DNA of 64,000 nucleotides from Delphinapterus leucas (lineage: Eukaryota; Chordata; Mammalia; Artiodactyla; Monodontidae). How positions within the stretch are numbered: the first letter of the stretch is position 1; each line of letters opens with the position of its first letter. A model generated the notes under the pieces. The model saw only the letters and a list, made by a program, of their open reading frames with translations. It was not told the DNA's origin and ran no database searches. Both the position numbers and the translations under genes were made by a program. Location of the stretch: contig NW_022098045.1 in the NCBI RefSeq assembly GCF_002288925.2, forward strand, positions 2,244,237 to 2,308,236. Direction: 5' to 3'. This document shows positions 35,384 through 48,083 of this stretch, one piece after another.

Positions 35384-36490
35384 CAGCGGTTATTCAGGTA
35401 TGGTCCACAGGATCCATGGGGATCCTCAAGACTCTTTCAGAGGGTCTCTGAAGTTAAAACTATTTTTATAATACAGTACTAAAATGTTATTTGCCTGTTT
35501 CACTGTGTTGACACTTGTACTGATGATACAAAAGTAATGGTGGGTAAAACTGCTGTTTCCTTTACACAAATCATGGCCATATCATGAATCATCATATTCT
35601 TCTGTCAATAATTAAATGAAAGAAAAAAAAAAAAGGTGAGTTTCCATTATGAAGCAGTAAAAAGTACTAATTTTTAAATTTTCAACCTTGAGTACATTAC
35701 TTTTTAATATTCTGTGTAACAAAATGGGAAACATTTCTGCTGCATACCAAGGTACTGTAGTTGTCTCAAGAAAACACATATAAATGTGAGCTAAACCAAT
35801 AGTTTTTTTCACGAACACCAATATCATTTCAAGGAAAACAACTCACTTTCTTTGTCATCAGTGATAAAATCAAGCTTTCAAGTATACATTACAATTTTGG
35901 AAAACGTATCTGTCATCGAATGTGACAGCTTCCCACTTTTTTACTTTTCTAAGGACAACAGTGGTGATATTAGCAAATGTTATTACTGTAGAATAAAATG
36001 CAGCAATATTTGGAAGTCAGTAAATCAGTATTTTCCAATTGCCAATGTATGGTGCTACAAAATCATGCACCAAGAGATCTATTCAAAACACACAAAAAAA
36101 CAGTGGGTTTTAATTGAACAGAGTTCAGAAAATTCATTGATAATGTTTCAGATTACACACTGCAACTGACCTCCAGGAAACCCCCATTTGAGTAGTTTTA
36201 GGAGTGGTATCAAAGAAGAATATCCACAATTATCAAAAGGGTTATTAAAATATTCTTCCCCCTTTTTAACCCTCATATAAACGTGACATTTTCTTCTTAG
36301 ACTTCCTCCAAAATAATGTATTGCGACAGACTGAATATAAAAGCAGATATATGAGTCCAGTTATCTTCTATTAAGCCAGACTTAAAAGATATTTGTAAAA
36401 ATGTAAAATCAGGCCATTCTTCTCAGTTGTTTTTCTTTTGGATAACAGTTTTTTTAATATAAAATTATGTTAACATGTAATGACACAATC
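35384..36490 (+). pseudogene. hAT-Charlie DNA transposon with transposase fossil
   Basis: The left end CAGCGGTTATTCAGGTATGG fits the hAT-Charlie terminal repeat. 36030-36420 is a decayed transposase C-terminus. Short readable blocks include EYPQL-like 'EEYPQLSKG' (GAAGAATATCCACAATTATC at ~36207), 'RLNIKAD' (GACTGAATATAAAAGCAGAT) and 'QLSSIKPDLKDICKNVKS' (TTATCTTCTATTAAGCCAGA at ~36361). These are the hAT dimerisation region seen in ZBED-like proteins. Stops and frameshifts split it, and the right terminal repeat is not found. The open frame at 35852-36169 is a chance partial overlap with this fossil, not a gene. Confidence 0.8.
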
Positions 36491-37270
36491 CCTCTGTATA
36501 ATAACTTAAATTTTCAACAAATTGTAACTAATGTGGTCAATTTCTGTTGCCACCATAAAATTATGTGGGCATCCTATGTACAACATATACCTATCTATTG
36601 ACATATAGCCAGTTAGTTAGAAGCGTGATTCCATCCAGGACCAATATTAATGGCCAATATTAATCTAACCACTCATTAAACCAAAAGTTATCTCACATAC
36701 ATTTACAAACACCTCCTGAAAGACGTTTATCTTGGCAAATCTGGAAGCTATATATTAAAACCGAACCAATGATTAAGCAGGACTTTGATACTCAGCAAGT
36801 TTGTAGTGATCAAGTCATTTCACATCAGACTGAGTTCTTCAGTCAAGGGTCAGAACAGGGCCCCTAACAATTCAGAACCAGGAAAAGTGCCAATGCTGCT
36901 ACATGTATATGCAGGTAATACATGATGTAGACTTTTCCTAATGTATGCTGCACAGCATCCTCCACATTAACCACTGGACTATGTTGGATTAATGTGGGAC
37001 CAGTGGCATTTGGATGACCCTGCCTTTACTCTCATGTGAGAGTAATAACCGATTAATTCACATACTTCTAGTTATACTACCTTTTCGCAAGCTGTTTGAA
37101 GCCTTTATACTCCACTAAAATATCAGTCTTCTTTAGAGGGATTATTAACTAACATAAGTGTATCTCTTAGTCATCTTCTACTACTCCTATATGCATTCTC
37201 CCAAAGTTGGTGTGTGAAAGCAATGTTGCAACTTCTGCCCCTCTGTTCAAGATAGACTCGACTTTCAAAT
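36491..37270. other. Intron, nothing assigned
   Basis: May include the tail of the Charlie element (TTATGTTAACATGTAATGAC at ~36465). A short repeat CCAATATTAATGGCCAATAT occurs near 36640-36665. No exon seen. Confidence 0.35.
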
Positions 37271-37480
37271 AAGAGTATTCATAAAGCATAATATAGCAGG
37301 GACATGAATGTGTGTATGCAGAGTATATGTAAGCATATATCTGAGTGTGTTGCATGAAAATACACATATATACATAAGAGTATTCATAAAGCATAATGTA
37401 GCATGAACATGGATGTGTGTATACAGAGTATATGTAAGCATATATGTGAGTGTGTTGCATGAACATACACATATATACAT
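37271..37480. repeat. 105-bp tandem duplication, 2 copies
   Basis: Copies 37271-37375 and 37376-37480 begin AAGAGTATTCATAAAGCATA and end ACACATATATACAT, with about ten differences. The overlapping minus-strand reading frames merely echo the repeat (HTHIYAYIYS twice) and are not a protein gene. The second copy runs into an ACACATTATG patch. Confidence 0.93.
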
Positions 37481-38657
37481 ACACATTATGTATAGCAACA
37501 TACTGATTGAATTGGTAATAGAAAAATCTTTACAGATAAAAAGATGAAAATGGGATCTAGGGGACTTTCTAGATAGCCTGACATTCATAAATATGCATAA
37601 CAATTAGATAAGCACAAAAAAGATAACGTAAAGGTGCTTAAAGAAAGATATTTGCATACTAAAAAATTCAGAATGCTAAAAACATGGGTTTCAAACTATT
37701 CAGATGAACAAATGAAGTAAAATACTAGTATTCGAATACAAATCTATACACATCCTGAATCCAAGAATGTTTAAATACCAATGACAGACATTCTATCTTC
37801 CGAATTTTTACTTTTATGAAGCAAAGTTAGCTGGACAAATAAGCTCATTGAATTTCAAGTGCCTAGCATGTTAAAGATGCTCAATACTGGAGCGAAATTA
37901 TAAGATTCAATCTGCCCCAAATGTCTAATCTTTCCAAAGCCTCTTAATGAATGGAAAATGTTACTTACATTAATTCAAATAATTTACATATTTAGCTAAA
38001 TTTTTCTGTCTCCAGATAAAATTATATTTATGTCCTAAGAGTAACTCCAACTTTTCCTAGTGAAAAATGTCACCAGTATTATACTAACTATATAGATACA
38101 GAACTTTAGAAATCCATGGAAGACTTACTGATAAAATATATAAATGATGTGCATTACGTAAGCCAATCTATTTTATAAACTAAAAAGAAATATAGGAAGT
38201 AACTGTCAAAAGAGTCTACTTCACAGAGATTTTATATTACTAAAAATAATTTTTATGATAAATAGCAAATGGACTTCCCCTGTTTAGACGAAAATACACT
38301 ATTTACCTCTAGTCCATAATGGTGACAAATCAAAAGGAAACAATAGTGTCCCTGTGACTCTTTCAAGCTTATTTTATTAAAAACCCTCTGATGTCAAGAT
38401 AAATACAGAGAAAGAAATGGTTCCATAATAAACCTACTTAATATGTTTAAATCTGCCCCTTAATTTAGTTACACCCTAAACAGTTCAGCCAAATCCTCAA
38501 CCACTGAATCTCTAAGGAACGACAGAGATTTAAGGCTTTTAGATTACGCATTACAACCTGTCAAATCAAGTACAGATGAAGCTAGAAACTGGCTCTAGCT
38601 GACAAAGGAACAAGATTGGGCATGAGAGTTATTATACTTAACACTGTAAATATTTTT
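37481..38657. other. AT-rich intron, nothing assigned
   Basis: No recognised element or exon-like segment in this 1.2-kb stretch. Confidence 0.4.
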
Positions 38658-38861
38658 TTTTTTTTGCGGTACACGGGCCTCTCACTGCTGTGGCCTCTCC
38701 CGTTGCGGAGCCTGTGCTGTGCTCCGGACGCGCAGGCTCAGCGGCCATGGCTCATGGGCCCAGCTGCTCCGCGGCATGTGGGATCCTCCCGGACCGGGGC
38801 ACGAACCCATATCCCCTGCATAGGCAGGCGGACTCTCAACCACTGCGCCACCAGGGAAGCC
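38658..38861 (-). mobile_element. CHR SINE, short form
   Basis: Antisense, with perfect duplication CTGTAAATATTTTT at 38644-38657 and 38862-38875. A small duplication in the head (GCCTGTGCTGTGCTCC) sets it apart. Very little divergence suggests a young insertion. Confidence 0.95.
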
Positions 38862-38875
38862 CTGTAAATATTTTT

Positions 38876-41800
38876 ATTTTCAAAAACTTGCTACTTTTTT
38901 AAAGGAAAAATACATCAAATGCTATAACCTGAAGAAAGTATTTTGAATTTGATTAAAATTAAAAGATTTGTGAAAATTTCTCATTTCTAAAGCAATTCTT
39001 ACAGAAAAACTACTAAACATGGTTCAAATAGAAACAATGAAACCGGAATATATAGTAATCAAGTTTCTGAAATGAACTTTCATATGTTTTATGTTTTCAT
39101 ATTTAAAAAGCTTATGTATAAACTTAAGGTTTATATACACAGCACTTGGTCACACAAATTTGGAATATACCCTTCCAAAAAAAGTTTGGAGGACTTTTTC
39201 TTCTTACTGATCTTTCTGAGTATTAAGATTCATTGTTATATATGACTTAGAGGAAGAACATCAAAATTCTAAAATTATAATCAGCAAAAATAACATAAGC
39301 AATACAAAAAAAGAGATATTTACGTAGGCTCCCAGCCCTTTTCCATCATCTGTATTTGGCTATTTTCCTGAGTATTAGTTAAGGTGGGCAAAAGGAACAG
39401 AAACACTTTGACTACTTTGGTTTGGAGAAGAAAATTACTGACTGGATTATTTGCATAATTAAAACCACCAAGTTATTCTATTAAATCCATTACCTTGGAG
39501 AGCTGAGAAGCAATGATATAAGTTGAAATCAAGCTTTTCCAGTTTTACTATAAGTTTTAGAAACTTACAGTATTTTACTCAAGATTTTGATGATCATCTA
39601 AAAATTGAGGTTAAATACACAGGGGTATATATAATAAACAATCACAATTTAAAAGGTAAACCATAGCATTATGAGAATTAATCTGCACTAATTCACTGAT
39701 ATTGATTTTGTTTTCCTTTATTAAGACTTAAATAAAAGCACCTTTTAAAAATGTATGATTCAAAAGACCAAGTTACATTCAAAGAAGAAAAAAATAGCAG
39801 GAATTCAATGTTTAATGTAAATAATCAAAAATCTATATAAAATTCCAGATGCTCAATAAACAGTCATAAAGATGAAAATTATGGTGACAAACTTCACATA
39901 TTAGAAGTTTGTTTGGCTCAATATTAGATACAATAATAAAATTGTCAATGTGACATATAGATGAACTTCATTATTAGATATTTACACAAGGAACTAACCC
40001 ATTAAAAAATTTTTTCTAGAAAGTTCACTGTATAAAATATATCTATCCACTTGCAATATGAGGTACTTTAGAATATGGTATATTTAGCTTCAGAGTTAGC
40101 AAGTCTATTCTTTTTAAACTTTTATTTTTAGCATTAGGTCATTATGAGCACTTTTAATTTTGGAAAATAATATTTTATTACTAGTTGGAAAATTTTCACT
40201 TCTAGTCTGCCAGTAACTGACAAATAGTTAAATAAAATAATATTAAATAAAGAGAAAACTCACTTAGTATGGTTTAATGCGACAGGTGTATAGGAACCAA
40301 ATTAAGAGACAGTGAAAACTAGGACAAACAATAAAAATTACAGAGGTAAAATAACCTCTGTAACTAACTAGTGACTATGAACAAATTAGGCAACATAAAA
40401 TCTTAACATGACATTAAACACTTCTGTGTTTAGTGGGAATAATGAAAAGCCAATTTTTAAGATAGTATTAGAAAAAACCTATACTTAAGGCATAAAACTA
40501 TGCCCAAGTGGGTTTTCCCCAGAAAATAAATAAGACTTCTAAAATCTGTCATATGCTGAAATTTTAAATGACCAAAGAAAATGTCATATAAATTTACTGA
40601 AATCTATACGGTACGCTTCTTTTAAAATGCAAAGCAAAATTTTTAAAAAGCAAATAAATATGTCCCACTAGAACTTTATAATTAGACTTGTTTAATCTGA
40701 ACCACGAATAGTCATGTGACCACTGCTAATTATTGAAGTGCCTTGATGAAAGTATATATCACTATTTATAAGATACACCATACCACTTCTAAGGAGACTC
40801 ACTAATTCTATCAAAATATAAAAAAGAAAAAGAAATGAAAAGAATGGAAATTAACCAGAGAATTCAACTCAGACAATAGCTCTTAGGAGAGGGGTAAAGA
40901 GCATGTTGGCAGGTGTCTGCAAGGAGCTAGATAATACAATGGAATCAGTTTTCATTCTGCAGAACAACCATGAGACTTGCTGCAATGTCAGCTCCAAGCA
41001 TACACTGAGGGACTCCAGAAAATGCTCATTGATCATGCAGCACTTTATAATGCGCATAGGCTTTTTTCTCTTGTTAACCCCGCCTAGCTTCCCTTTGCAG
41101 CTTATTCTCCCAAGCCCTCTCCCCCTAACAAATTCTCTTCCCGAAGATAGTAAAATATTTAACGAATTATCTTAACAGTCTAAGTATTAGGAATACCACT
41201 CACCATCATGAAAATTAGCCAGTTTTTTTTAAATGAGGGAGAACCCTACAACCCCCAAATAAGAAAATGGGATTTAAATATCTATAAATACAAATATTTG
41301 ATGGTATATTACACCCAAGGCCAAAACCAATTATAGTTTCACTTTGACATGTATTTTCTTGAACTGATTTATATGCAAATAGATTCTATAACACTGACAC
41401 AAACAGGAAAAAAAAGAAAATATAATTTAAAATTCTCATGACTCAAAATGTAGATTTTTGTGAGCTCTCAAGCATTAGTTAAATTTTACAGTCTTTTAAT
41501 TTTTAATTTAATAATTTATTTTATAATAAAGTCACATGAAAAACCTAGAAGCAGAATGTACCAGCTAAATTAAGCAATTAGATTAATATATATGCTTAAT
41601 TTTACCCTAGAAACTAAAATAACCAGCTGTTTTTAATAGTTAACTGCAAGCAGAGTTTTGGGCTTAGATATGTAAATGAATTCTAAGACATATGATACTA
41701 AACCTACTCAAAGCTGCTTTGCAGACCCCACCTTCTAATGAGTTAATCTAAAGGTCACCACCAGCACAAGGCTTTTTATTAAGTCCGAGGCCCTTCCTTT

Positions 41801-43340
41801 CTTTTTCTTTTTTCCCCTATCAAACATATATCTACAATTTACAAAACACTAGGTTTAAACAAAATAAGGTTTTAGTAATCATGTGAACTAGATTGGCACA
41901 TTCTCACACAGAATAAGGTCTGACCGTATCTTGCTTTTATGCTCTGCCTCTCTTTGCTCTCTCCTCTAATCTATTCATCTGTAAAATAATTCCGGCAGAT
42001 AAGATTTCTTTGTTCAGATTTCAACTTTCATTTCATTTACAAACCTAGCCCTACCTCAAGAATGTCTTCTAGAACATATGCTTCCATTTCAGCCGCTGTC
42101 TCCACCATGTTTTATCAAACTGCCATGTTTCTTACTGCACTATGATTAGATCATTGCCAGCAGGAACACTCCTCTGTGTCAGCAAGGGAACAGGAAATGG
42201 AATGTTCTATTACATGCCTAAAGCAGCTTAGCTGTTCACTAGCCAGGCATCTACCAAAAGAGCAGGGGGTGACTCACTGTGTATTTTTTAAAGATACAGA
42301 AGCTCTATTCCAAAGCAAACTTCTGTCAAGTAATTTCAACAGGCAAAATAAAGTCTCTTATTTTACCATTTCAAATTTTAAAACTCTAAAATTTCAAAAA
42401 AGAAATAATAACATTTTTTTAAAACCTATTTAAACACGTCTGGCTTCCTGGTTGAACAAAAGAGGTTGAAGTGGGTTACGTAGCAATTTATCCTTAGTAA
42501 AGCCTTGTAGTAAGATTAATGGCTGTATTAAATATGCAAAGAAGGAGGCAAGGTAATACCAAATCAGGAATTTGTTACATCAGCCATATGTATTATGTAA
42601 CACATATATTACAGGTGCTGACTTGAGGGTGCCAAAAGTAATAATTTAATGTAGTTTTTTAATGGTAAACTGGTTTTCTATAAACTAATCTGTTTGGAAA
42701 TATCTAAGAGAAATGAGATTAACATTCAACAGATTTACAATCACTGAAGCAAGCCATAACACATCACGGTTATATGCATTTTCTAGGAATGTCTTTAACC
42801 TCATTTACTAACCAAAGAAATGGCCTCCCCCCCACCTTATCATAAATACTACAAGAGACTAAAATATTTCAGATGAATGAAATTCAGAAACACTGTTTCT
42901 GGATCATTTAATAGCAAATAAAGCAGGTGAGTAACAGTAGAGCTAATTTTATATTTATCACTGTAATTGACCCTCACTTTAGTAAAACTTTTTACTTTGT
43001 CAAATTTCTTCCTTATATAATATATAATATACAAAATGCAATGGGAGAGGAACAATGTTTTGTGCTCTGCCGTATTAACAAAATAACCCTGTACTTGTGA
43101 GAGTGCCATACAAACTGAACTTGAAGTGATCCCTCAATTAGGTTAACCAATCTAATTATAACTCTAAGGTGAACAGTTCTTCTAGTCTAAATTTTCCTAA
43201 CCTAACTAGAGAAAGTGAATTTTTTAAAGGAAAGGAAAACGACAGGAAAGACCATTCACATATGGTCAAATCTCAATGATGATATGAATGGCCTTTCCAG
43301 TAATGTCTCCTCAAAGTGATGCCATGTTTTAGTAGAAAGA
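38876..43340. other. 4.4-kb intron stretch without recognised repeats
   Basis: No SINE, LINE or transposon could be assigned. 41700-42500 is less AT-rich and has CpG-poor, non-repetitive sequence with an AP-1 type TGACTCA at ~42271. Such a stretch is a candidate for intronic enhancer sequence, but this is only inferred from composition and lack of repeats. Confidence 0.4.
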
Positions 43341-43351
43341 TTTTGTAATTC

Positions 43352-43545
43352 TCTTGGGCCTTAGTTTATTTATCTGTAAAAAGGGATAACATTCACTCAA
43401 AAATGGATTTTCTATTGCATATCAGAAACTGTCCTGGGTACAGTCAACAAAACAGATAAAATTTCTTCTAAACAGGTTTATAAGAAGATTAAATGAGATA
43501 AAGTATCTACTACTCAGTTTCTGATATTTAGGAGACATCCTCACT
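43352..43545 (+). repeat. MIR SINE fragment
   Basis: GGGCCTTAGTTTATTTATCT, GTAAAAAGGGATAACATTCA and AGATTAAATGAGATAAAGTA follow the MIR core in sense. A foreign or rearranged piece separates the halves. Confidence 0.6.
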
Positions 43546-43599
43546 GTGTCAGGCAATATACAAGTCATTGTTTTTCAAATAAACATGTTATTTAACCCT

Positions 43600-43890
43600 C
43601 ACAATACCCTAGGTGATAATAATTCAAAATAATAACATTAATAATTACCTTGTGCTTACTATATGTGATACACCACTTTAAGTGCCTTGTACATATTAAC
43701 TCATTAAATCTCACAATAATCCTAAAAGAAAGGTAGCTACTATTATCTCCATTCTGGAAACTGAGGTACACAGAAGTTAAGCAACTTCCCCAACTTACTC
43801 GCAACTAAGCTAATTAAGTTAAGAAGCTAAGATATGGACCCAGGTGCTTGACTCCAGAGTCTGTCCTCTGAACCATCTACTATACTTCCT
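43600..43890 (-). repeat. MIR SINE, antisense
   Basis: TTGTGCTTACTATATGTGAT, TTAACTCATTAAATCTCACA, CTCCATTCTGGAAACTGAGG, GTGCTTGACTCCAGAGTCTG, in the exact order of the reversed MIR consensus. Nearly full length. Confidence 0.85.
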
Positions 43891-43899
43891 CCAGATGAT

Positions 43900-44000
43900 A
43901 TGACCCTCATTTTACGGATGAGAAAATCAAGTCGCAGACAGTACATAGTTATATAGCAGAGTTGAGATTCAAACCCAGAAGGGTCTGACTTCAAAGGATG
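43900..44000 (-). repeat. Second MIR fragment, antisense
   Basis: CTCATTTTACGGATGAGAAA, then GCAGAGTTGAGATTCAAACC and GTCTGACTTCAAAGG repeat the same MIR 3'-core order immediately after the first MIR. It is therefore a second copy or an internal duplication. Confidence 0.7.
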
Positions 44001-44399
44001 TGTGAAATTAATGGAAAACAAATGATATTAAAAATGTTTTCCCTCAGACCATATACAGCGCTTTCATTTATGTATAAGTGTGTCTGGTATTTGGAGGTTC
44101 TCAAACAAAATAATGTCCATTGTTAAGACACAGCTTATGAAGAACCAGAAAACTGATCTTACTATTTTCCTCCTTCCAGCTCAATCCGTTCCATACTTCA
44201 AATAAACTGCTTCATCCTTAGATTAGGAGAAGTCATCAACGAAGTTTCTGTTTCTCAAACCTTCTTCCAACAGAAGCAAGTAATGGTAGATTTGAATTCA
44301 AGGAACTCATATGTTCATACATTCTTATTTCCCATAAGCCAAGAACAGGCTTTCCAACTTTGACAAGAAATCAGGCCCCCTAAGATTCAAGTCAATCAA

Positions 44400-44690
44400 A
44401 CCATTCACTGTCTCCTTCCCTCCTGTTCTAGGATTATATGGTGCTTCCCTTATGTTTTCTGACATATACTGTTAAGTTTTTAGTAATAAAGATGTGATTA
44501 TGGCTTTCTTACAGAATTACAGATATTTATATATCATTTATCATGTCTCTCCCTTACGGGTCACAAGCTTGATGAAAGCAGGCAATGCTCTGTTTGCCAA
44601 GGTATACCCAGGGCCAGCACAGTCTCTGGCATAGAGCAAGGACTTAAGTATTTGTTGATTAAATAACAAATGCATGAATAAAGGAATCAT
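44400..44690 (+). repeat. L2-like 3' region
   Basis: GATGAAAGCAGGCAATGCTC, CCAGGGCCAGCACAGTCTCT, GGCATAGAGCAAGGACTTAA, GTATTTGTTGATTAAAT fit the L2 3' end with moderate divergence. Confidence 0.6.
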
Positions 44691-44859
44691 CTGATATCCA
44701 GATTTGTATCCTAATCCCTTTTAAATTATTGCTACCACTAGGAATTATTTCTGATGACAAGAACATGTGTTCTGTGACTATTATCTTTAGGTCACTGAAA
44801 TAAGATATTAGAAATGTTGAATATAAACAGAATCTATATTTGAGAATTTCTGTAATTCT

Positions 44860-45205
44860 TTTTTTTAAAATAAATTTATTTATTTTTGGCTGCGTTAGGT
44901 TTTCATTGTTGAGCGCGGGCTTTCTCTAGTTGCAGTGATGGGGGCTACTCTTCATTGTGGTGGGTGGGCTTCTCATTGCCGTGGCTTCTCTTGTGGAGGA
45001 GCACGGGCTCTAGGCTCACGGGCTTCAGTAGTTGTGGCACACAGACTCAGTAGTTGTGGCTCGCGGGCTCTAGAGCACAGGCTCAGTAGTTGTGGCGCAC
45101 GGGCTTCGCTGCTCCACAACATGTGGGATCTTCACAGACCAGGGATTGAACCCGTATCCTGCACTGGCAGGCGGATTCTTAACCACTGTGCCACTAGGGA
45201 AGTCC
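44860..45205 (-). mobile_element. CHR SINE, long form
   Basis: Antisense, starting with the tail AAATAAATTTATTTATTTTT and ending with the head GCCACTAGGGAAGTCC. Perfect duplication CTGTAATTCT at 44850-44859 and 45206-45215. It carries extra CAGTAGTTGTGG units. Confidence 0.95.
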
Positions 45206-45744
45206 CTGTAATTCTCTGTTATACAGCAAAGTAATTATTTATTCTTAATTTTATTTTCTGGTTCTTTTCTTAATATGAGGACCTATGCCACAGCATAGGA
45301 TACTTTGGGCAAAATGGTGTGTGAAAGGAGATTCATATACATCTGCTATAAGACCCTACATCCTAATAGTAAGCCACTTTCCTTCTAGTTCAACCTCAAT
45401 TTGTAGGCAAAAAAACCTGTTTTCCCATTTGCCTAAAATGGATTTGAAAATCTTTAATTTTCACCTATGGCAAAAGCATTAAAGCATAAATGATTGTTAA
45501 CCTACTTACAGTTATGCAAACAAATACAAACTAACAGATGTAAGTGACTTAAATCATAAAGGAAAATACTTACTACAATAAGAAGATTCAAACGTCCAAA
45601 GTGAAGAGAAAAGCCTCCCATAAAAAGTGGGGGAAAAGGACAGAAGAAGCTTAATAAATACCAAGACTGCATAAAGGAATCTTCTGAAAGTTACAATTTT
45701 ATTTAGGACCAGCACTGATTTCTTTGAACGAGGAGCAAAGAAAC

Positions 45745-45748
<4 letters not shown>

Positions 45749-45782
<34 letters not shown>
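45749..45782. repeat. (CA)17 microsatellite
   Basis: Uninterrupted CA repeat of 34 bp. Likely polymorphic. The antisense frame reading VCVCVCV there is an artefact. Confidence 0.98.
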
Positions 45783-45785
<3 letters not shown>

Positions 45786-46354
45786 AAATATGTTGACAAG
45801 CAAGCAACCCTATTTTGTATGGTTTAACATTTTGTTGATGTTTGTTCCTCCACATAAAACGTTTATTTTTCAATCAAATATTCCTTGTAAAGAAGTTCTG
45901 CTCCCATCAAATATTTTTTTCTATTTAGGGAAGGGCGAGACTTATCAAAATCCACATTTTCAAACAAAACAAGGACAAATAATTGGTTGCAGCATAAATA
46001 TAATTATTTCACCCGCCTACATAAAAACAAACTACTAGAAAAACAAAATCTGAACCAACTTCACCTCTCAAAATGTGTGAAATGTAGTCATTACTTTATA
46101 ACATCTCTATTTTTCTCTTTTCTACTCCGTAAGTTATATTTCAGCAGAAGTGTACAATAGCCTGGACCAAGCATAAGTGACATACATACATTAAAGAGTT
46201 AAACAGAATTTAAATTAAAAGGATAACAAAATATGGTCAAATTTCTGATACCCTATATACATTATTAAAATAACTCTATCACCATAAATTTACCTTATAT
46301 TTCTCCTAAACCAAATCATGCCACAATATGACTGGGGGTTCTCGATATATGTCT

Positions 46355-46602
46355 TTTTTTTTTAACTTATTTATTTTTTTTAGTTTTGGCTGCGTTGGGT
46401 CTTCGTTGAGGTGCATGGGCACGGGCTCTAGGCACGTGGGCTTCAGTAGTTGTGGCTCACGGGCTCTAGAGTGCAGACTCAGTAGTTGCGGTGCACGGGC
46501 TTAGTTGCTCCGTGGCATGTGGGACCTTCCCGGACCAGGGCTCGGACCCGTGTCCCCTGCATTGGCAGGCGGATTCTTAACCACTGCGCCACTAGGGAAG
46601 CC
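46355..46602 (-). mobile_element. CHR SINE, internally deleted long form
   Basis: Antisense, 248 bp. Perfect duplication CTCGATATATGTCT at 46341-46354 and 46603-46616. It keeps the CAGTAGTTGTGG units of the long form but lacks about 90 bp of the body near the tail. Confidence 0.95.
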
Positions 46603-46659
46603 CTCGATATATGTCTGATGTAGCACAGTAATATTCTTTTCATTACCACCACAGATTCC

Positions 46660-47225
46660 TTTCTTTTTTTAAAAAAACTATGGTTTTTATCTGCAAAGTA
46701 ATACATGTACATGGAAAACATTGCTATATAAAAGAGAACATAGGGAAAAGTAAACCTATCTCTCACCAACTCCTAAAAGCACAACTAGTGTATTCTTCCA
46801 GAAATAACCTACATATATAAAGCTTATCTTAGTGTAGATTATTTTTTATACAAATGGAAGCATATTGTACATACTTTTCTTCATCTCCATTTTAAAAATG
46901 TAATACTCCATAACTGTTTCAGATTAGTATATGTATCTCTCTCTTGATTGTGATAGTTGCTCAAATTTTCACTAAAAAACTGTACTATAATTTATTTAAT
47001 CAGTTCCCTTTTGATGGGCATTTGTGTTGCTTCAACATTTCACAATACTGCAATGAACATGCCCAAAAAAGGGGCACACATACTCTGCACATATCTGAAT
47101 ATAACTGTACTGTAAATTTCTTGATGGGTACATGTATTTAAAACTTTATGTTACCAAATTGCCCTCTAAGGTTGAATTTACACTCTGACAGTGAATGAGA
47201 CTGCCTGCTTCCCTACAAATAGTAA
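46660..47225 (-). mobile_element. L1M-type 3' UTR, antisense
   Basis: Pattern of the reversed old L1 3' end: AGTAATACATGTACATGGAA, TTTTTATACAAATGGAAGCA, CAGTTCCCTTTTGATGGGCA, CAATGAACATGCCCA, TACCAAATTGCCCTCTAAGG. Highly diverged; family uncertain. Confidence 0.65.
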
Positions 47226-47879
47226 GTATTAATGATACAAAGTCTATTAAGAGAAACCCAGATCAGAAATAAGCATGTTTTAAAACATGATTCTAGATTT
47301 ATCCTTACTCCCTCATCATTTCCACTTTTCAAGGAAATGCAAATGAAAATTACATCTCCTCTCATCTAACTTCTGTTCCCTTAACAAAAAAAATACATTA
47401 ATTCCCTGACAGATTAAGAATTTATTTACCACAAAAAAAACCCCAAAAACAAAATAAGGAGCCACAATGCAGATTCTGTCTATATGTACGTACTTGGAGA
47501 ACAGAGAAGAACGGTGAATCAAATGACACTTTTAAAAAATCTACTTCGGTTAAATACAAATTCCACCCAGGTTTAATGGACTCTTTAACTAAGTTGTGAA
47601 GTTTCTGCCAGAATTCAGTATCATAAAGATCCTGAATTCTTTGGGTATGTTCTTACTAAACTAAATTAATAAAATACTGTTGGGTATTCATTTGTTTGCC
47701 TTCCACATTTATTTCAAACTATTCATTTCTAAAGCATAAATTTCTAAAGTAATCCTTCCATCATTCTTGGAAAAAAAATCGAACGCAAACTAAGATGAAG
47801 AAGATAGGTTTTTATTAACAGAAAGAGCACTAAACAGCTTCTATCACAGTTTCTTGACATGTATCCCAGGTCAAATTTT

Positions 47880-48083
47880 TTTTTTTTCTTTTTGCGGTAG
47901 CGGGCCTCTCACTGTTGTGGCCTCTTCCATCGCGGAGCACAGGCTCTGGACGCGCAGGCCCAGAGGCCATGGCTCACGGGCCCAGCCGCTCCGCGGCATG
48001 TGGGATCTTCCCAGACCGGGGCACGAACCTGCGTCCCCTGCATTGGCAGGCGGACTCTCAACCACTGCGCCACCAGGGGAGCC
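47880..48083 (-). mobile_element. CHR SINE, short form
   Basis: Antisense. Perfect duplication CCCAGGTCAAATTTT at 47865-47879 and 48084-48098. Head reads CCACCAGGGGAGCCC. Low divergence. Confidence 0.95.

Noticed and set aside
35852..36169. A 105-residue frame as a novel gene
   Set aside because: It overlaps a hAT transposase fossil and is partly out of the transposase frame; the true frame is broken.
37271..37480. CRISPR-like spaced repeats
   Set aside because: Two contiguous copies without spacers, in a mammalian intron.
37167..37603. Two overlapping 105-112 residue frames with internal peptide repeats
   Set aside because: The peptide repetition comes from the 105-bp tandem DNA duplication; no initiation context, homology or splice structure supports a protein.
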